A stretch of 64,000 nt of DNA, from positions 2,790,001-2,854,000 of the forward strand of contig NZ_CP022098.1 of NCBI RefSeq assembly GCF_002305875.1. Direction: 5' to 3'. A program made the position numbers and the translations under genes. The notes beneath the pieces are model-generated. The model was given only the letters and a program-made list of their open reading frames with translations. It did no database searches and was not told the DNA's origin. Positions 52,213 to 60,828 of this stretch are shown here, in pieces. Within the stretch, counting starts at the first letter, position 1. Every line of letters starts with the position of its first letter. The stretch is from Cystobacter fuscus. Lineage in GTDB: Bacteria; Myxococcota; Myxococcia; Myxococcales; Myxococcaceae.

Positions 52213-53322
52213 ATGCCCATCACCCAACTGGAGGTCGCCGGCTACCGCTCGGTGCGCAGGCTCGTGCTCCCCGTGGGGCCGCTCACCGTCATCGTGGGGC
52301 CCAATGGCAGCGGCAAGACGAACCTCTACCGCGCGCTCCACCTGCTGTCCGAGGCCGCCGAGGGTCGGCTGTCGCGGGCGCTCGCGGAGGAGGGCGGGGT
52401 GCCCAGCGTGCTGTGGGCGGGCGCGCGCGAGCGGGGGCCCTCGCTGCTGACGGTGGGCGTCAGCTGGGAGGAGCTGGAGTACCAGCTGACCCTCGGCGCG
52501 GTGCCGCCCCAGGTGGACGAGAGCGGTCAGCCCTTGAGCCTCTTCAACCTGGATCCCGAGGTGAAGGAGGAGCACCTGTGGGCGCTGGAGGGCCGGCGGC
52601 GCGTGGTGCTGCTGGAGCGCAAGGAGCGCACGGCCTTCCTCCGGGACGCGCACGGCGAGCGGGTCACCTATCCGTTGCGGCTCTGGGCGGGCGAGTCGGT
52701 GCTGTCGCAGCTCGCCGAGCCCCACCGCTTCCCGCGCCTGGCCGAGGTGCAGGGCGCGCTGAGGGGATGGCGCTTCTACCACCACTTCCGCACGGACCTG
52801 GAGGCGCCCCAGCGCTCGCCGCGGATGGGCGTGCGCACGCCCGTGCTCGCCCAGGACGGGAGCGACCTCGCCGCCGCGCTCCAGACCATCCTCGAGGTGG
52901 GAGACGCCGGGGGCCTGGAGAGCGCCGTCTCCGAGGCCTTTCCGGGCGCGCGCCTGGAGATCCAGGCCCCTCGGGGACGCTTCAGTCTGCTGCTGCACCA
53001 GCCGGGGTTGAAGCGTCCCCTGTCCGCGCGCGAACTGTCGGATGGTACGTTGCGCTACCTGTGCCTGCTGGCGGCGCTGATGAGCCCCCGGCCCCCGGCG
53101 TTCCTCGCGCTGAACGAACCGGAGACGAGCCTCCATCCGGACCTGCTCGAGCCCCTGGCGGCGCTCATCGTGAACGCCTCGCGCGACAGCCAGGTGTGGG
53201 TGACGACCCATGCGGAGCCGCTGGCCCGGGCCCTGGCGCGGCGGGCGCGGGTGGAACCCCTCCGGCTGACGAAGGAGGGGGGAGCCACCCGGGTGGTGGA
53301 CCCGGAGATGTCCGAGGACTGA
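52213..53322 (+). CDS. AAA ATPase (RecF/OLD-like, AAA_21)
   Basis: This 369-residue ATPase of the ABC/RecF type has Walker A VGPNGSGKTNLYRA at the N-terminus, a signature-like LSARELSDGTLRYL, Walker B with FLALNEPETSLHPDLL and a switch-type WVTTHAEPL. It has no nuclease (TOPRIM) domain, so it is not a complete OLD nuclease. Similar stand-alone proteins have unknown roles in DNA metabolism or defence. It is divergent from the transglycosylase and followed by the R3H ATPase 47 nt downstream. Confidence 0.88.
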   Translation: MPITQLEVAGYRSVRRLVLPVGPLTVIVGPNGSGKTNLYRALHLLSEAAEGRLSRALAEEGGVPSVLWAGARERGPSLLTVGVSWEELEYQLTLGAVPPQVDESGQPLSLFNLDPEVKEEHLWALEGRRRVVLLERKERTAFLRDAHGERVTYPLRLWAGESVLSQLAEPHRFPRLAEVQGALRGWRFYHHFRTDLEAPQRSPRMGVRTPVLAQDGSDLAAALQTILEVGDAGGLESAVSEAFPGARLEIQAPRGRFSLLLHQPGLKRPLSARELSDGTLRYLCLLAALMSPRPPAFLALNEPETSLHPDLLEPLAALIVNASRDSQVWVTTHAEPLARALARRARVEPLRLTKEGGATRVVDPEMSED

Positions 53323-53369
53323 CACAGAACGTGCAACCCCGCGGGAAAGGGTGCACCTTGAAGGGCGTC

Positions 53370-55106
53370 ATGAGTCCACGTGCCACCGTTCCTCCTGATG
53401 ACTTCCTTCTCCTCGTGGGCGTGCTTCCCGAGGCCCTGCAGGACGCGGTCCGGGAGCTGCCACCCGGCGAGGTGCTCGAGGTGGTGATGGACCTGGGCCG
53501 CCCGCCCGAGGCGCGCCTCGTCGGGGGCGTGGCCAGGCTGTCCGAAGCCCCCGTCACCCGCAAGGAGCTGGAGCAGGTGATCGCCCAGGTGGGCAGCGTG
53601 GGCGAGGACAACCGCGCCGGCATCGAGCGCACGCTCCACCGCGTCTCCGCCATCCGCAACCGGCGGGGCAAGGTGGTGGGCCTCACGCTGCGCGTGGGCC
53701 GCGCCATCTTCGGCACCATCGACATGCTCAAGGATCTCATCGCCTCGGGCCAGAACATCCTGCTGCTCGGCCGGCCCGGGGTGGGCAAGACGACGAAGCT
53801 GCGCGAGGTGGCGCGCGTGCTCGCCGATGACCTGGGCAAGCGCGTCATGGTGGTGGACACCTCCAACGAGATTGGCGGCGATGGCGACATTCCCCACCCG
53901 GGCATCGGCGGCGCGCGTCGCATGCAGGTGTCTCGGCCGGATCGCCAGCACGACGTGATGATCGAGGCGGTGGAGAACCACATGCCCGAGGCCATCATCG
54001 TCGATGAGATTGGCACCTCGGCCGAGGCCGCCGCGGCGCGCACCATCGCCGAGCGCGGCGTGCAGCTGGTGGCGACGGCCCACGGCAACACCTTGGAGAA
54101 CCTGGTGCTCAACCCCACGCTGTCCGACCTCGTCGGCGGCGTGCACACCGTCACGCTCAGCGACGAGGAGGCCCGGCGCCGCCACACGCAGAAGACGATC
54201 ACCGAGCGCAAGGGGCCACCCACCTTCGACGTGGTGGTGGAGATGGTGAGCCGCGACGAGGTGCGGGTGCACCGCGATACCGCCGAGGCCGTGGATCGGC
54301 TGCTCGCCGGCGAGGTCCCCGGAGGCGAGCAGCGCCAGCTCGTCGGGGGACAGGTGGAGGTGACGCCGGCCTCCCCGGTGGACAGCCCCCGGTCGGTCCG
54401 GGGCGCCCCATCGCAGGCCCGGCCGCCCCCTCCGCCGATCCGTCCGCTCGCCGCTCCGTCCCGGCTCGCCTCGGGCAAGGGCCGGCCCGCCGCGCCAGAG
54501 GCCCCGGCCCTCGAGCCCTCCTCACGGGAGGAGGCGGGGAGCAGACAGCCGGGGCTGCGTCAGGGCACCACGCGCTTGTACGCGCACGCGGTGAGCCGCG
54601 ATCTGCTCGAGCGGGTGCTGCGCGACATCGCGGTGGACGCGAAGGTCATCGGGCGCCTGGAGAGCGCGGACCTCATCCTCACGCTGCGCTCGCGGGCCAA
54701 TGATCCGAAGCTGCGCAAGCTCGCGGGCAAGGCGGGGGTGCCGGTGCTGGCCATCAAGCGCAACAGCGCGTCGGAGATGCGGCGGGTGTTGCGCGACGCG
54801 TTCCTGCTGGCCGAGGGGGAGAACGAGGAGCGGGTGCGCGAGGCGGTGCTGGAGGCCGAGGAGGCCATCCAGCGTGTCCTGCGGGAGTCGGTGGTGGTGC
54901 CGCTGGCCCCGAGACCTCCGCGGCTGCGCAAGCTCCAGCACCGGCTCGTGTCGCGCTACCACCTGGAGGCGGTCAGCCACGGCAGCGAGCCCCAGCGCCA
55001 CCTCGTCATCTACCCGCTCGGCGCCCTGGTGGACGCGCCGCGCGAGCCGGAGTTCGAGGACGAGGGGGCGGACGACGACGGGGCCGAGCAGCCCGCGACG
55101 AACTGA
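53370..55106 (+). CDS. R3H-domain ATPase (SpoIIIAA/Ycf45-like)
   Basis: This 578-residue protein has an N-terminal RecA-like ATPase resembling SpoIIIAA/Ycf45, with Walker A LLGRPGVGKTTKLREV, Walker B AIIVDEIGTSAEA and a VATAHGNTLENLV sensor segment. A long Pro/Ala-rich linker (about 315-395) follows. The C-terminal R3H single-strand nucleic acid-binding domain contains HRLVSRYHLEAVSHG and PQRHLVIYP. Such proteins are widespread in myxobacteria and cyanobacteria; the role is poorly known but nucleic acid binding is expected. The ATG at 53370 follows AAGGG. It is downstream of the AAA ATPase and may be in one operon with it. Confidence 0.88.
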   Translation: MSPRATVPPDDFLLLVGVLPEALQDAVRELPPGEVLEVVMDLGRPPEARLVGGVARLSEAPVTRKELEQVIAQVGSVGEDNRAGIERTLHRVSAIRNRRGKVVGLTLRVGRAIFGTIDMLKDLIASGQNILLLGRPGVGKTTKLREVARVLADDLGKRVMVVDTSNEIGGDGDIPHPGIGGARRMQVSRPDRQHDVMIEAVENHMPEAIIVDEIGTSAEAAAARTIAERGVQLVATAHGNTLENLVLNPTLSDLVGGVHTVTLSDEEARRRHTQKTITERKGPPTFDVVVEMVSRDEVRVHRDTAEAVDRLLAGEVPGGEQRQLVGGQVEVTPASPVDSPRSVRGAPSQARPPPPPIRPLAAPSRLASGKGRPAAPEAPALEPSSREEAGSRQPGLRQGTTRLYAHAVSRDLLERVLRDIAVDAKVIGRLESADLILTLRSRANDPKLRKLAGKAGVPVLAIKRNSASEMRRVLRDAFLLAEGENEERVREAVLEAEEAIQRVLRESVVVPLAPRPPRLRKLQHRLVSRYHLEAVSHGSEPQRHLVIYPLGALVDAPREPEFEDEGADDDGAEQPATN

Positions 55107-55121
55107 GCGGGGCGCGAGCGC

Positions 55122-56189
55122 TCAGGGGGCGTTCGGATCCCCCAGGCCCTTGAAGGGGTTGAACGTGTACGTCGTGGCGAAGCGTGAGGACGGGCTGAAG
55201 TAGATCGCCGCGAGCTTCGCCGGATCCGTGGCGATCTCACCCCGCGCGACGGCGCCGTCATCCCCGTCGTCCCAGCCCCAGGGCGCGTTCGCCGAGTTGG
55301 TTCCGCACTGACCCGCGATGTAGCCGCAGCCCCCGCTGGTGTCGCCGCGGAACGTGCCATCGGAGGCGAACAGCTCGGACAGGGAGCGGCGCGTCCACAA
55401 CCCCTCGGAGCCGTAGATGTCGATGAGCTTGTAGCGCACGTCCGAGTCGGTGGCCGACGAGGGCTCCTCGGCGGTGGTCAGCGAGGGGTAGTACTTCACG
55501 CCATCGCCGTTGATGTCGTAGTACGGCCAGGCCTTGAGCCCGTGGCCCTTGGCCTCCTGGGCGGTGATGGGGTGCTGGACGCCCTCGAAGTCCGCGGTGG
55601 ACAGCTTGCCGTCGAGCGACTCCGCGCCCGAGGTGAGCGGACTGCCGTCCGGCGTGTACGAGAAGAAGTCCTTGTGCGCCACGGTCACGGCGCCCACGAG
55701 CGAGCCGTACTCCGTGCCATTGCGCTCCACGATGAGCAGCACGCCCTCGCCGTCGTTCTCGTGCTCCGAGTCGAAGATGGAGTCGAACCAGTCGCGCGGG
55801 TGGAAGAACGTATAGACGATGTACCAGTGCGAGCTCGTCTCCACGACGGACTGGTAGGCATAGGCGGGGAGCGCCCTGGACGCGGCGTTGTCCCAGTTGT
55901 TCGTGCCGCTCCAGTCCCCGTCGAAGTCGACCCGGGTGATGTAGTCGGCCTTGCCGCTGATTCCATGCGAGCCCGTCACGTCCACGTCCTGGTAGTGGAT
56001 GGGGGCCCAGCGCTTGGCGAGGGCGGCGCGGAACGCGGCCGAACCAGCGCTGCCCGCGAGCGCTCCCCGGGTCTGCCCAAGCGCTTCTTCTTCCGACGTG
56101 CTCGCGCCGCAGGCGGACAGCAACATCACGGCGGCGGGGAGGACGGCGCGTGCGACGAATCCACGACGAGGGCGGCGAATGGAAAACAT
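55122..56189 (-). CDS. Vps62-like lipoprotein of unknown function
   Basis: This 355-residue protein has a type II signal peptide (AAVMLLSAC, Cys about 27). After a short linker comes a domain starting RWAPIHYQDVDVTGSHG and continuing HWYIVYTFFHPRDWFD, DSEHENDGEGVLLIVERNG and HGLKAWPYYDINGDG. This resembles the Vps62/YkrK-like secreted family, which I judge only from the pattern. It is probably an outer-membrane or surface lipoprotein. It converges with the R3H gene, 15 bp apart. Confidence 0.75.
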   Translation of the reverse strand: MFSIRRPRRGFVARAVLPAAVMLLSACGASTSEEEALGQTRGALAGSAGSAAFRAALAKRWAPIHYQDVDVTGSHGISGKADYITRVDFDGDWSGTNNWDNAASRALPAYAYQSVVETSSHWYIVYTFFHPRDWFDSIFDSEHENDGEGVLLIVERNGTEYGSLVGAVTVAHKDFFSYTPDGSPLTSGAESLDGKLSTADFEGVQHPITAQEAKGHGLKAWPYYDINGDGVKYYPSLTTAEEPSSATDSDVRYKLIDIYGSEGLWTRRSLSELFASDGTFRGDTSGGCGYIAGQCGTNSANAPWGWDDGDDGAVARGEIATDPAKLAAIYFSPSSRFATTYTFNPFKGLGDPNAP

Positions 56190-56374
56190 AAGGGGTTCTT
56201 CCTTTCTCGCGCCGCACTAAATGCTCGCCGGGCTGGTGGGGTAAACTACTTTTCTGGGTTTCACCCGATTTTTTCCCGCGCGATGCGCAACCGCCAGGAA
56301 GCGGCCCTCACGACAACCGACGCCCGCGATGCTTCGCGGACGGCGGAGGAGCAACGTTGTTGCGTGGGGGGTGC

Positions 56375-56857
56375 TTACATCGGACCCGCGCACTTGGCGG
56401 TGTGAACGCCCGCGGGGCACCAGAAGTTGCGGATGTTCAGGCCGTCCTTGGTGCCGGTGCGCGAGGTGCAGGCGTTGGGGGTCCAGTTGGCCTCACGCAG
56501 GGTGATGCGGTTGGGACTGGGGGCGGTGTCCACATCCGCGACGAAGGCGGCGTGCCCGTACACGTGCGACGTGGGGATCATCGCCACACAACCCACGTGG
56601 GCGTGGTTGCTGTTGATCACCGCGACCTTGTCGCTCCAATAGGTCAACCCATACGGGAGGTTGGGCGCCCTGCACCGGGCGAACAACACACAGTTGTCGC
56701 AGTAGTCCGTGCAGGCCGCGGACTCCGCGGTGGCGGTTTCCTCCGAAACCTGGGGCGCCACGTCCTCCATCTCCATCTCGGTGCCGCCACATCCGGTGGT
56801 GGCGAGCGCGAGGGTGAGCAGGGACAACGAGAGGAGCCGCGTGGGGGACGAGATCAT
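56375..56857 (-). CDS. CHAP domain lipoprotein (cell wall amidase-like)
   Basis: This 160-residue protein has a type II signal peptide (LALATTGC) and a short acidic linker. A CHAP-like core follows with Cys in DNCVLFARC, His in VYGHAAFVADVD and the ITLREANW strand, the Cys/His/polar triad of NlpC/P60-type enzymes. Extra Cys residues (CTDYC and later) may form disulfides. It may cleave peptidoglycan peptide bonds. The ATG at 56857 has GGAGAA upstream. Confidence 0.75.
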   Translation of the reverse strand: MISSPTRLLSLSLLTLALATTGCGGTEMEMEDVAPQVSEETATAESAACTDYCDNCVLFARCRAPNLPYGLTYWSDKVAVINSNHAHVGCVAMIPTSHVYGHAAFVADVDTAPSPNRITLREANWTPNACTSRTGTKDGLNIRNFWCPAGVHTAKCAGPM

Positions 56858-57128
56858 GGTGGAGGGTTCTCCGGGGACGGGTGGGTGCGAACGCTGCGGA
56901 CCGGGCACCTCCATCCGGAAGTGCCCTCATGAAAAAGGACAGCCCGGACTTCCAGCCGTCCCAGGAAAAAGAATTAAAGCGGGAATATTGCTGGTCCGAG
57001 CCATCCTGGGGTAGTCAAGGGTGTGCCCGATCCCATCCAGGGACACGGGTACACCCTGCGGGATGGACACCGGGTGCCGTGTCGTCCGTCGCCCCGTCGA
57101 TCGCGCAGAGAATCGGAAGGCTCCGCGG

Positions 57129-58430
57129 ATGACTCCAGACATGAAGAACAATCGGGTCTCGCACCCGCTCGTGCTGCTCGTCGTGTGCTTCCTCGCGTTG
57201 CTCCCGCGGGAGGGGCGGGCCGAGGGGCGCGAGGTCCCCGGCCTCGCCCCGAGCTTCAAGGTGCTGGCTTTCTACAATGGCACCTGGGACGCGGCCCACA
57301 TCGACTTCGTCAGGGAGGCCAACCTCTGGTTCCCTCAGCTCGCCGCGCAGAACGGCTTCTCCTATACGGCCACCAACAACTGGAATCAGCTCAACGCCAC
57401 CACGCTGGCCCAGTACCAGGTCGTGATGTTCCTGGATGACCTGCCGCAGACCGCGGCCCAGCGTTCCGCGTTCCAGCAGTACATGCAGGCGGGGGGCGCC
57501 TGGATGGGATTCCACGTCAGTGCCTTCACCACCTCCCCGGCGGACTGGAGCTGGTACCACCATCAGTTCCTCGGCTCGGGCTCGTTCCAGTCGAACACCT
57601 GGGGCCCCACCACCGCCGTGCTGAAGGTGGAGAACCGCACGCACGCGTCGACCGTGAACCTCCCGGCGACCTTCACCTCGGCGGTGAGCGAGTGGTACAG
57701 CTGGAGCAACAACCTGCGCTCCAACGCGGACATCCAGGTGCTCGCCTCGGTGGACCCCGTGAGCTTTCCGCTCGGCACCGATCCGAACCAGTCCTGGTAC
57801 AGCGGCGACTACCCCATCCTGTGGACGAACAAGAAGTACAAGATGCTGTACGCGAACTTCGGCCACAACGCGATGAACTACTCGAACAACACGCCGCTGT
57901 CGTCGACGTTCGCCAGTGCGATCCAGAACCGGTTCATCCTCGACGGGCTGAAGTGGCTGGGGGGGAGCGGAGGGACGCCGCCCCCTTCTCCGGGTCCGAT
58001 CTCTCCGACCGCCTGGTATTCGGTGGTGGGCCTGGGCGCCGGCAAGTGCGTGGACGCGAGGTCCGCCGCCTCGGCGAATGGCACCGTCATCCAGCAATAC
58101 ACCTGCAATGGCACCCAGGCGCAGCACTTCCAATTCCAGCCGACCAGTGGTGACCAGGTGCGCATCAACAGCCGCCTCAACAGTGCCCAGACGCTCGACG
58201 TGACGGATGTGTCCACGGCCGATGGCGCGCCGATCCAGCTCTGGGTCTACAGCAATGGCAACAACCAGCAGTGGCAGCCCGTGGCGGAGGCCGGTGGGAC
58301 CTACCGCTTCGTCAGCCGCCACAGCGGCAAGTGCCTCACCGCCACGGGCTCCGCCGACAGCACCCAGTTGGTGCAATACACCTGCAACGGCAGCCCCTCG
58401 CAGTCGTTCTCCCTGACCCAGCAGCCGTAA
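57129..58430 (+). CDS. Secreted ThuA-like protein with ricin-type lectin domain
   Basis: This 433-residue protein has a signal peptide (PLVLLVVCFLALLPREGRAEG). A ThuA (trehalose utilisation-like, glutamine amidotransferase fold) domain covers about 35-280, with WMGFHVSAFTT and DYPILWTNKKY. A linker (PPPSPGPISP) leads to a ricin B-type beta-trefoil lectin (about 300-430) with repeated Q-x-F/W units (QAQHFQFQP, NNQQWQPVA, PSQSFSLTQ). Secretion and carbohydrate binding are expected. ATG 57129 is supported by GGAAGG; ATG 57141 is in frame. Confidence 0.85.
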   Translation: MTPDMKNNRVSHPLVLLVVCFLALLPREGRAEGREVPGLAPSFKVLAFYNGTWDAAHIDFVREANLWFPQLAAQNGFSYTATNNWNQLNATTLAQYQVVMFLDDLPQTAAQRSAFQQYMQAGGAWMGFHVSAFTTSPADWSWYHHQFLGSGSFQSNTWGPTTAVLKVENRTHASTVNLPATFTSAVSEWYSWSNNLRSNADIQVLASVDPVSFPLGTDPNQSWYSGDYPILWTNKKYKMLYANFGHNAMNYSNNTPLSSTFASAIQNRFILDGLKWLGGSGGTPPPSPGPISPTAWYSVVGLGAGKCVDARSAASANGTVIQQYTCNGTQAQHFQFQPTSGDQVRINSRLNSAQTLDVTDVSTADGAPIQLWVYSNGNNQQWQPVAEAGGTYRFVSRHSGKCLTATGSADSTQLVQYTCNGSPSQSFSLTQQP

Positions 58431-58442
58431 GGGGGCCGCCGT

Positions 58443-58470
58443 CCCCGCCCCGGGTGCATGGAGGGCGGGG
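58443..58470. terminator. Hairpin between convergent ThuA-lectin gene and 58481 gene
   Basis: The arms ccccgccc and gggcgggg form a perfect 8-bp GC stem with a 12-nt loop. It lies 13 nt after one stop and 10 nt from the other. There is no T-run. Confidence 0.35.
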
Positions 58471-58480
58471 CGCTCTCCCC

Positions 58481-59296
58481 TCAGCGGCCGCGCGGGGCGG
58501 GGCGACGTGCCGCCGCGGGGCTCTGCCTCGGGAGGATCCCGGTGCGCACCACGGGGTCTCCCGGCTCGAGCAGGGTTCCCTCTCCGCCCACCATCACCGG
58601 CGGTTCGGAGCCGGTGAAGTAGAGATCGGTGTTGGGCGCCTTCACCACGAGGGAGGCGAGGCCGATCTCCGGGTGGATGATGACGTGCTCCGCGTCGAGG
58701 GTCCGTCCGCCGATGGTGAGGTTCCGGGTGCCTTCGCGTGAGAGCGTCACCGTGACCTTGCGTGGCTTGGGCGTGGTGGCGAGGGCCTGGAGCTTCACGT
58801 CCTCGCCCTGGCGCAGGCGCGGCATCAGGTTCTTCGCGGCCAGGACGAAGCCCACGCCGGCGAAGGTGCGGCCCGGCTCCACCTTCAACTTCTCGTTGTA
58901 GCGGCGCGTCTTGCCGTCCTTGACGAGGGTGCCCGTGGCGCGCCCGCTGCCGAAGTCGATGTCGAACTGCCGCGTCGCCGTGCCGCCCTTGAGCTCCCGC
59001 CACCGCCAGCGCTCCTGGGCGAGCTCCGGTTTCTGGGCGAAGATGGCGAGCTCCTCGATGCGCCGTCCGTCGTTGTAGTCGTACGTGAGCAGGACGTGGA
59101 GCCGTTCCCCCTCGGTCCACTGGGTGAGCATTCCCTTGCCCAGGGGTTGGCCCGCGGGGGTGCTCACCGACAGCTCGCGGGTATCGTTCTTCTCCGGATA
59201 GCGCTGTTCCAGCGCCCAGGCCGGAGAGGCGAGCCCGCACAGCAGTCCCATGCCAAGCAGCAGTCTTCCACGCAATGAACGAGAGGTCTGACCCAT
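58481..59296 (-). CDS. Secreted protein of unknown function
   Basis: This 271-residue protein has a signal peptide (RLLLGMGLLCGLASPAWA, cleavage after AWA). The mature part is beta-rich, with repeated strands such as RRIEELAIFAQ and TATRQFDIDFGSGRATGTLV, and ends in an Arg/Ala/Pro-rich tail. No family is recognised with confidence; a DUF3108-like fold is possible. The ATG at 59296 has no strong ribosome site. It is divergent from cydA across an AT-rich region. Confidence 0.6.
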   Translation of the reverse strand: MGQTSRSLRGRLLLGMGLLCGLASPAWALEQRYPEKNDTRELSVSTPAGQPLGKGMLTQWTEGERLHVLLTYDYNDGRRIEELAIFAQKPELAQERWRWRELKGGTATRQFDIDFGSGRATGTLVKDGKTRRYNEKLKVEPGRTFAGVGFVLAAKNLMPRLRQGEDVKLQALATTPKPRKVTVTLSREGTRNLTIGGRTLDAEHVIIHPEIGLASLVVKAPNTDLYFTGSEPPVMVGGEGTLLEPGDPVVRTGILPRQSPAAARRPAPRGR

Positions 59297-59440
59297 GCCC
59301 GGGAAGATGAGGAGCGCGCGGCCTTTCGGGGAGCACGGCGCGAGGCACTCCAGCGGCCACCTTCCCGCCCGGGCTCCAGGCGAGCGTGCGCGGCGCGACC
59401 CGCCCCGCGACCCGAGGGCGAGCCCCTTGTTCATCCGTGG

Positions 59441-59490
59441 GTAGTCATTAATTTTAATTATTGCGTAATAATAGAGCATAAAACAGATTC
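59441..59490. promoter_or_regulatory. AT-rich cyd promoter region with inverted repeat
   Basis: This 50-bp stretch is almost entirely A/T in a GC-rich genome. It holds ATTATT-gcgt-AATAAT (59457-59472), a perfect 6-bp inverted repeat with a 4-bp spacer, the geometry of FNR/CRP- or Rex-type operators although the half sites do not match their consensus. TAATAA (59466) is a possible -10. It precedes the bd oxidase genes, which are commonly redox-controlled. Confidence 0.5.
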
Positions 59491-59499
59491 ATCCATGAC

Positions 59500-60828
59500 A
59501 TGGATCTGCTCTACGCGCGCGCACAGATGGGGCTGTCCCTCGCCTTCCACATCCTCTTCGCGGCCGCGGGCATCGCCCTGCCGCTGCTGATGGTGCTCAG
59601 CGACCTGAAGGCGCGGCGGACGAGGGATCCGGACTACACGGCGCTGAGCGTGAAGCTGGCGAAGGGGACGGCCATCCTGTTCGCGGTGGGGGCGGTGAGC
59701 GGCACGGTGCTGTCGTTCGAGCTGGGGCTGTTGTGGCCTGGCTTCATGGGTACCTGGGGCGAGGTCATCGGCCTGCCGTTCGCGCTGGAGGGGACGGCCT
59801 TCTTCACCGAGGCGGTGTTCCTCGGCATCTACCTGTACGGACGCGATCGCATCTCGCCGGGGCTGCACCTCTTCTCGGGGGTGATGGTGGCGCTGAGCGG
59901 CGCGGCGAGTGCCTTCTTCGTCACGCTCGTCAACACCTTCATGAATGATCCGGTGGGCTTCACGCTCACGGCCACGGGGCCGGTGGACGTGGACCCCGTG
60001 GCGGCGATGTTCAGCCCGGGCTGGGTGCACCAGACGACCCACACGCTCGTCGCGTGCTACCAGGCGAGTGCCTTCGCCATGGTGGGCATCCACGCGCTCG
60101 TGTTGCTGCGCCATCCGGGCCTGGCCTTCCACCGCAAGGCGCTGTCGGTGGCACTGCCGCTGGCATGTCTGTCCGCCCTGGTGCAGCCGCTCGTGGGCCA
60201 CCAGTCCGCCGAGCACGTGGCCCGGGCGCAGCCGGTGAAGCTCGCGGCGGCGGAGGCGCTCTTCGAGACGCAGCGGGGCGCGCCCCTGAGCGTGGGGGGC
60301 CTGCCGGACATGGAGACGGGCACCCTGCGCTACGCGCTCGAGCTGCCCCGGGGCCTGTCGCTCCTGGCGTTCAGCGATCCCAACGCCGAGGTGAAGGGGC
60401 TGGAGGAGTTCCCCCGGGACGAGTGGCCTCCGGTGACCAAGGTGCACCTGGCCTTCCAGGTGATGGTGGGCGCGGGGGGCGCCATGGCGCTGCTGGCGCT
60501 GGTGACGCTCGTGCTGCGCTGGCGCCAGGGAGCCTGGCCGGACGGGCGGCGGATGCTGGGGGCGTGGCTGGTGTGCGGGCCGCTCGGGGCGGTGGCGATG
60601 GAGGCGGGGTGGCTCGTCACCGAGTGGGGCCGCCAGCCGTGGATCCTCCGGGGGGTGATGCGCACGGCGGACGCGGTGACGCCGGTGGGCCCGCTGGCGG
60701 TGCCCTTCTGGACGTTCACGCTCGTCTACCTCTTCCTGGGCGTCATGGTGGTGTTCCTGCTGGTACGGCAGGTGTCGGGCACGGTGCCGCACGGGCGCGA
60801 GTCGCACGAGGTGGCCCATGCCCACTGA
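59500..60828 (+). CDS. cydA: Cytochrome bd-type quinol oxidase subunit I
   Basis: This is a 442-residue membrane protein with about nine hydrophobic helices. The N-terminal LAFHILFAAAG holds the His of haem b595, and FELGLLWPGFMGTWGEVIG plus the middle His (HQTTHTLVACY) hold further haem ligands. GHQSAEHVARAQPVKLAAAEALF is a conserved Q-loop start. The Q-loop is short, as in the cyanide-insensitive CioA type. The complex reduces oxygen to water with quinol and works at low oxygen. The ATG at 59500 has no good ribosome site. Confidence 0.93.
   Translation: MDLLYARAQMGLSLAFHILFAAAGIALPLLMVLSDLKARRTRDPDYTALSVKLAKGTAILFAVGAVSGTVLSFELGLLWPGFMGTWGEVIGLPFALEGTAFFTEAVFLGIYLYGRDRISPGLHLFSGVMVALSGAASAFFVTLVNTFMNDPVGFTLTATGPVDVDPVAAMFSPGWVHQTTHTLVACYQASAFAMVGIHALVLLRHPGLAFHRKALSVALPLACLSALVQPLVGHQSAEHVARAQPVKLAAAEALFETQRGAPLSVGGLPDMETGTLRYALELPRGLSLLAFSDPNAEVKGLEEFPRDEWPPVTKVHLAFQVMVGAGGAMALLALVTLVLRWRQGAWPDGRRMLGAWLVCGPLGAVAMEAGWLVTEWGRQPWILRGVMRTADAVTPVGPLAVPFWTFTLVYLFLGVMVVFLLVRQVSGTVPHGRESHEVAHAH

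Noticed and set aside
52213-53322. OLD-family nuclease of an anti-phage system
   Set aside because: Only the ATPase part is present, with no TOPRIM nuclease domain and no UvrD-like partner gene.
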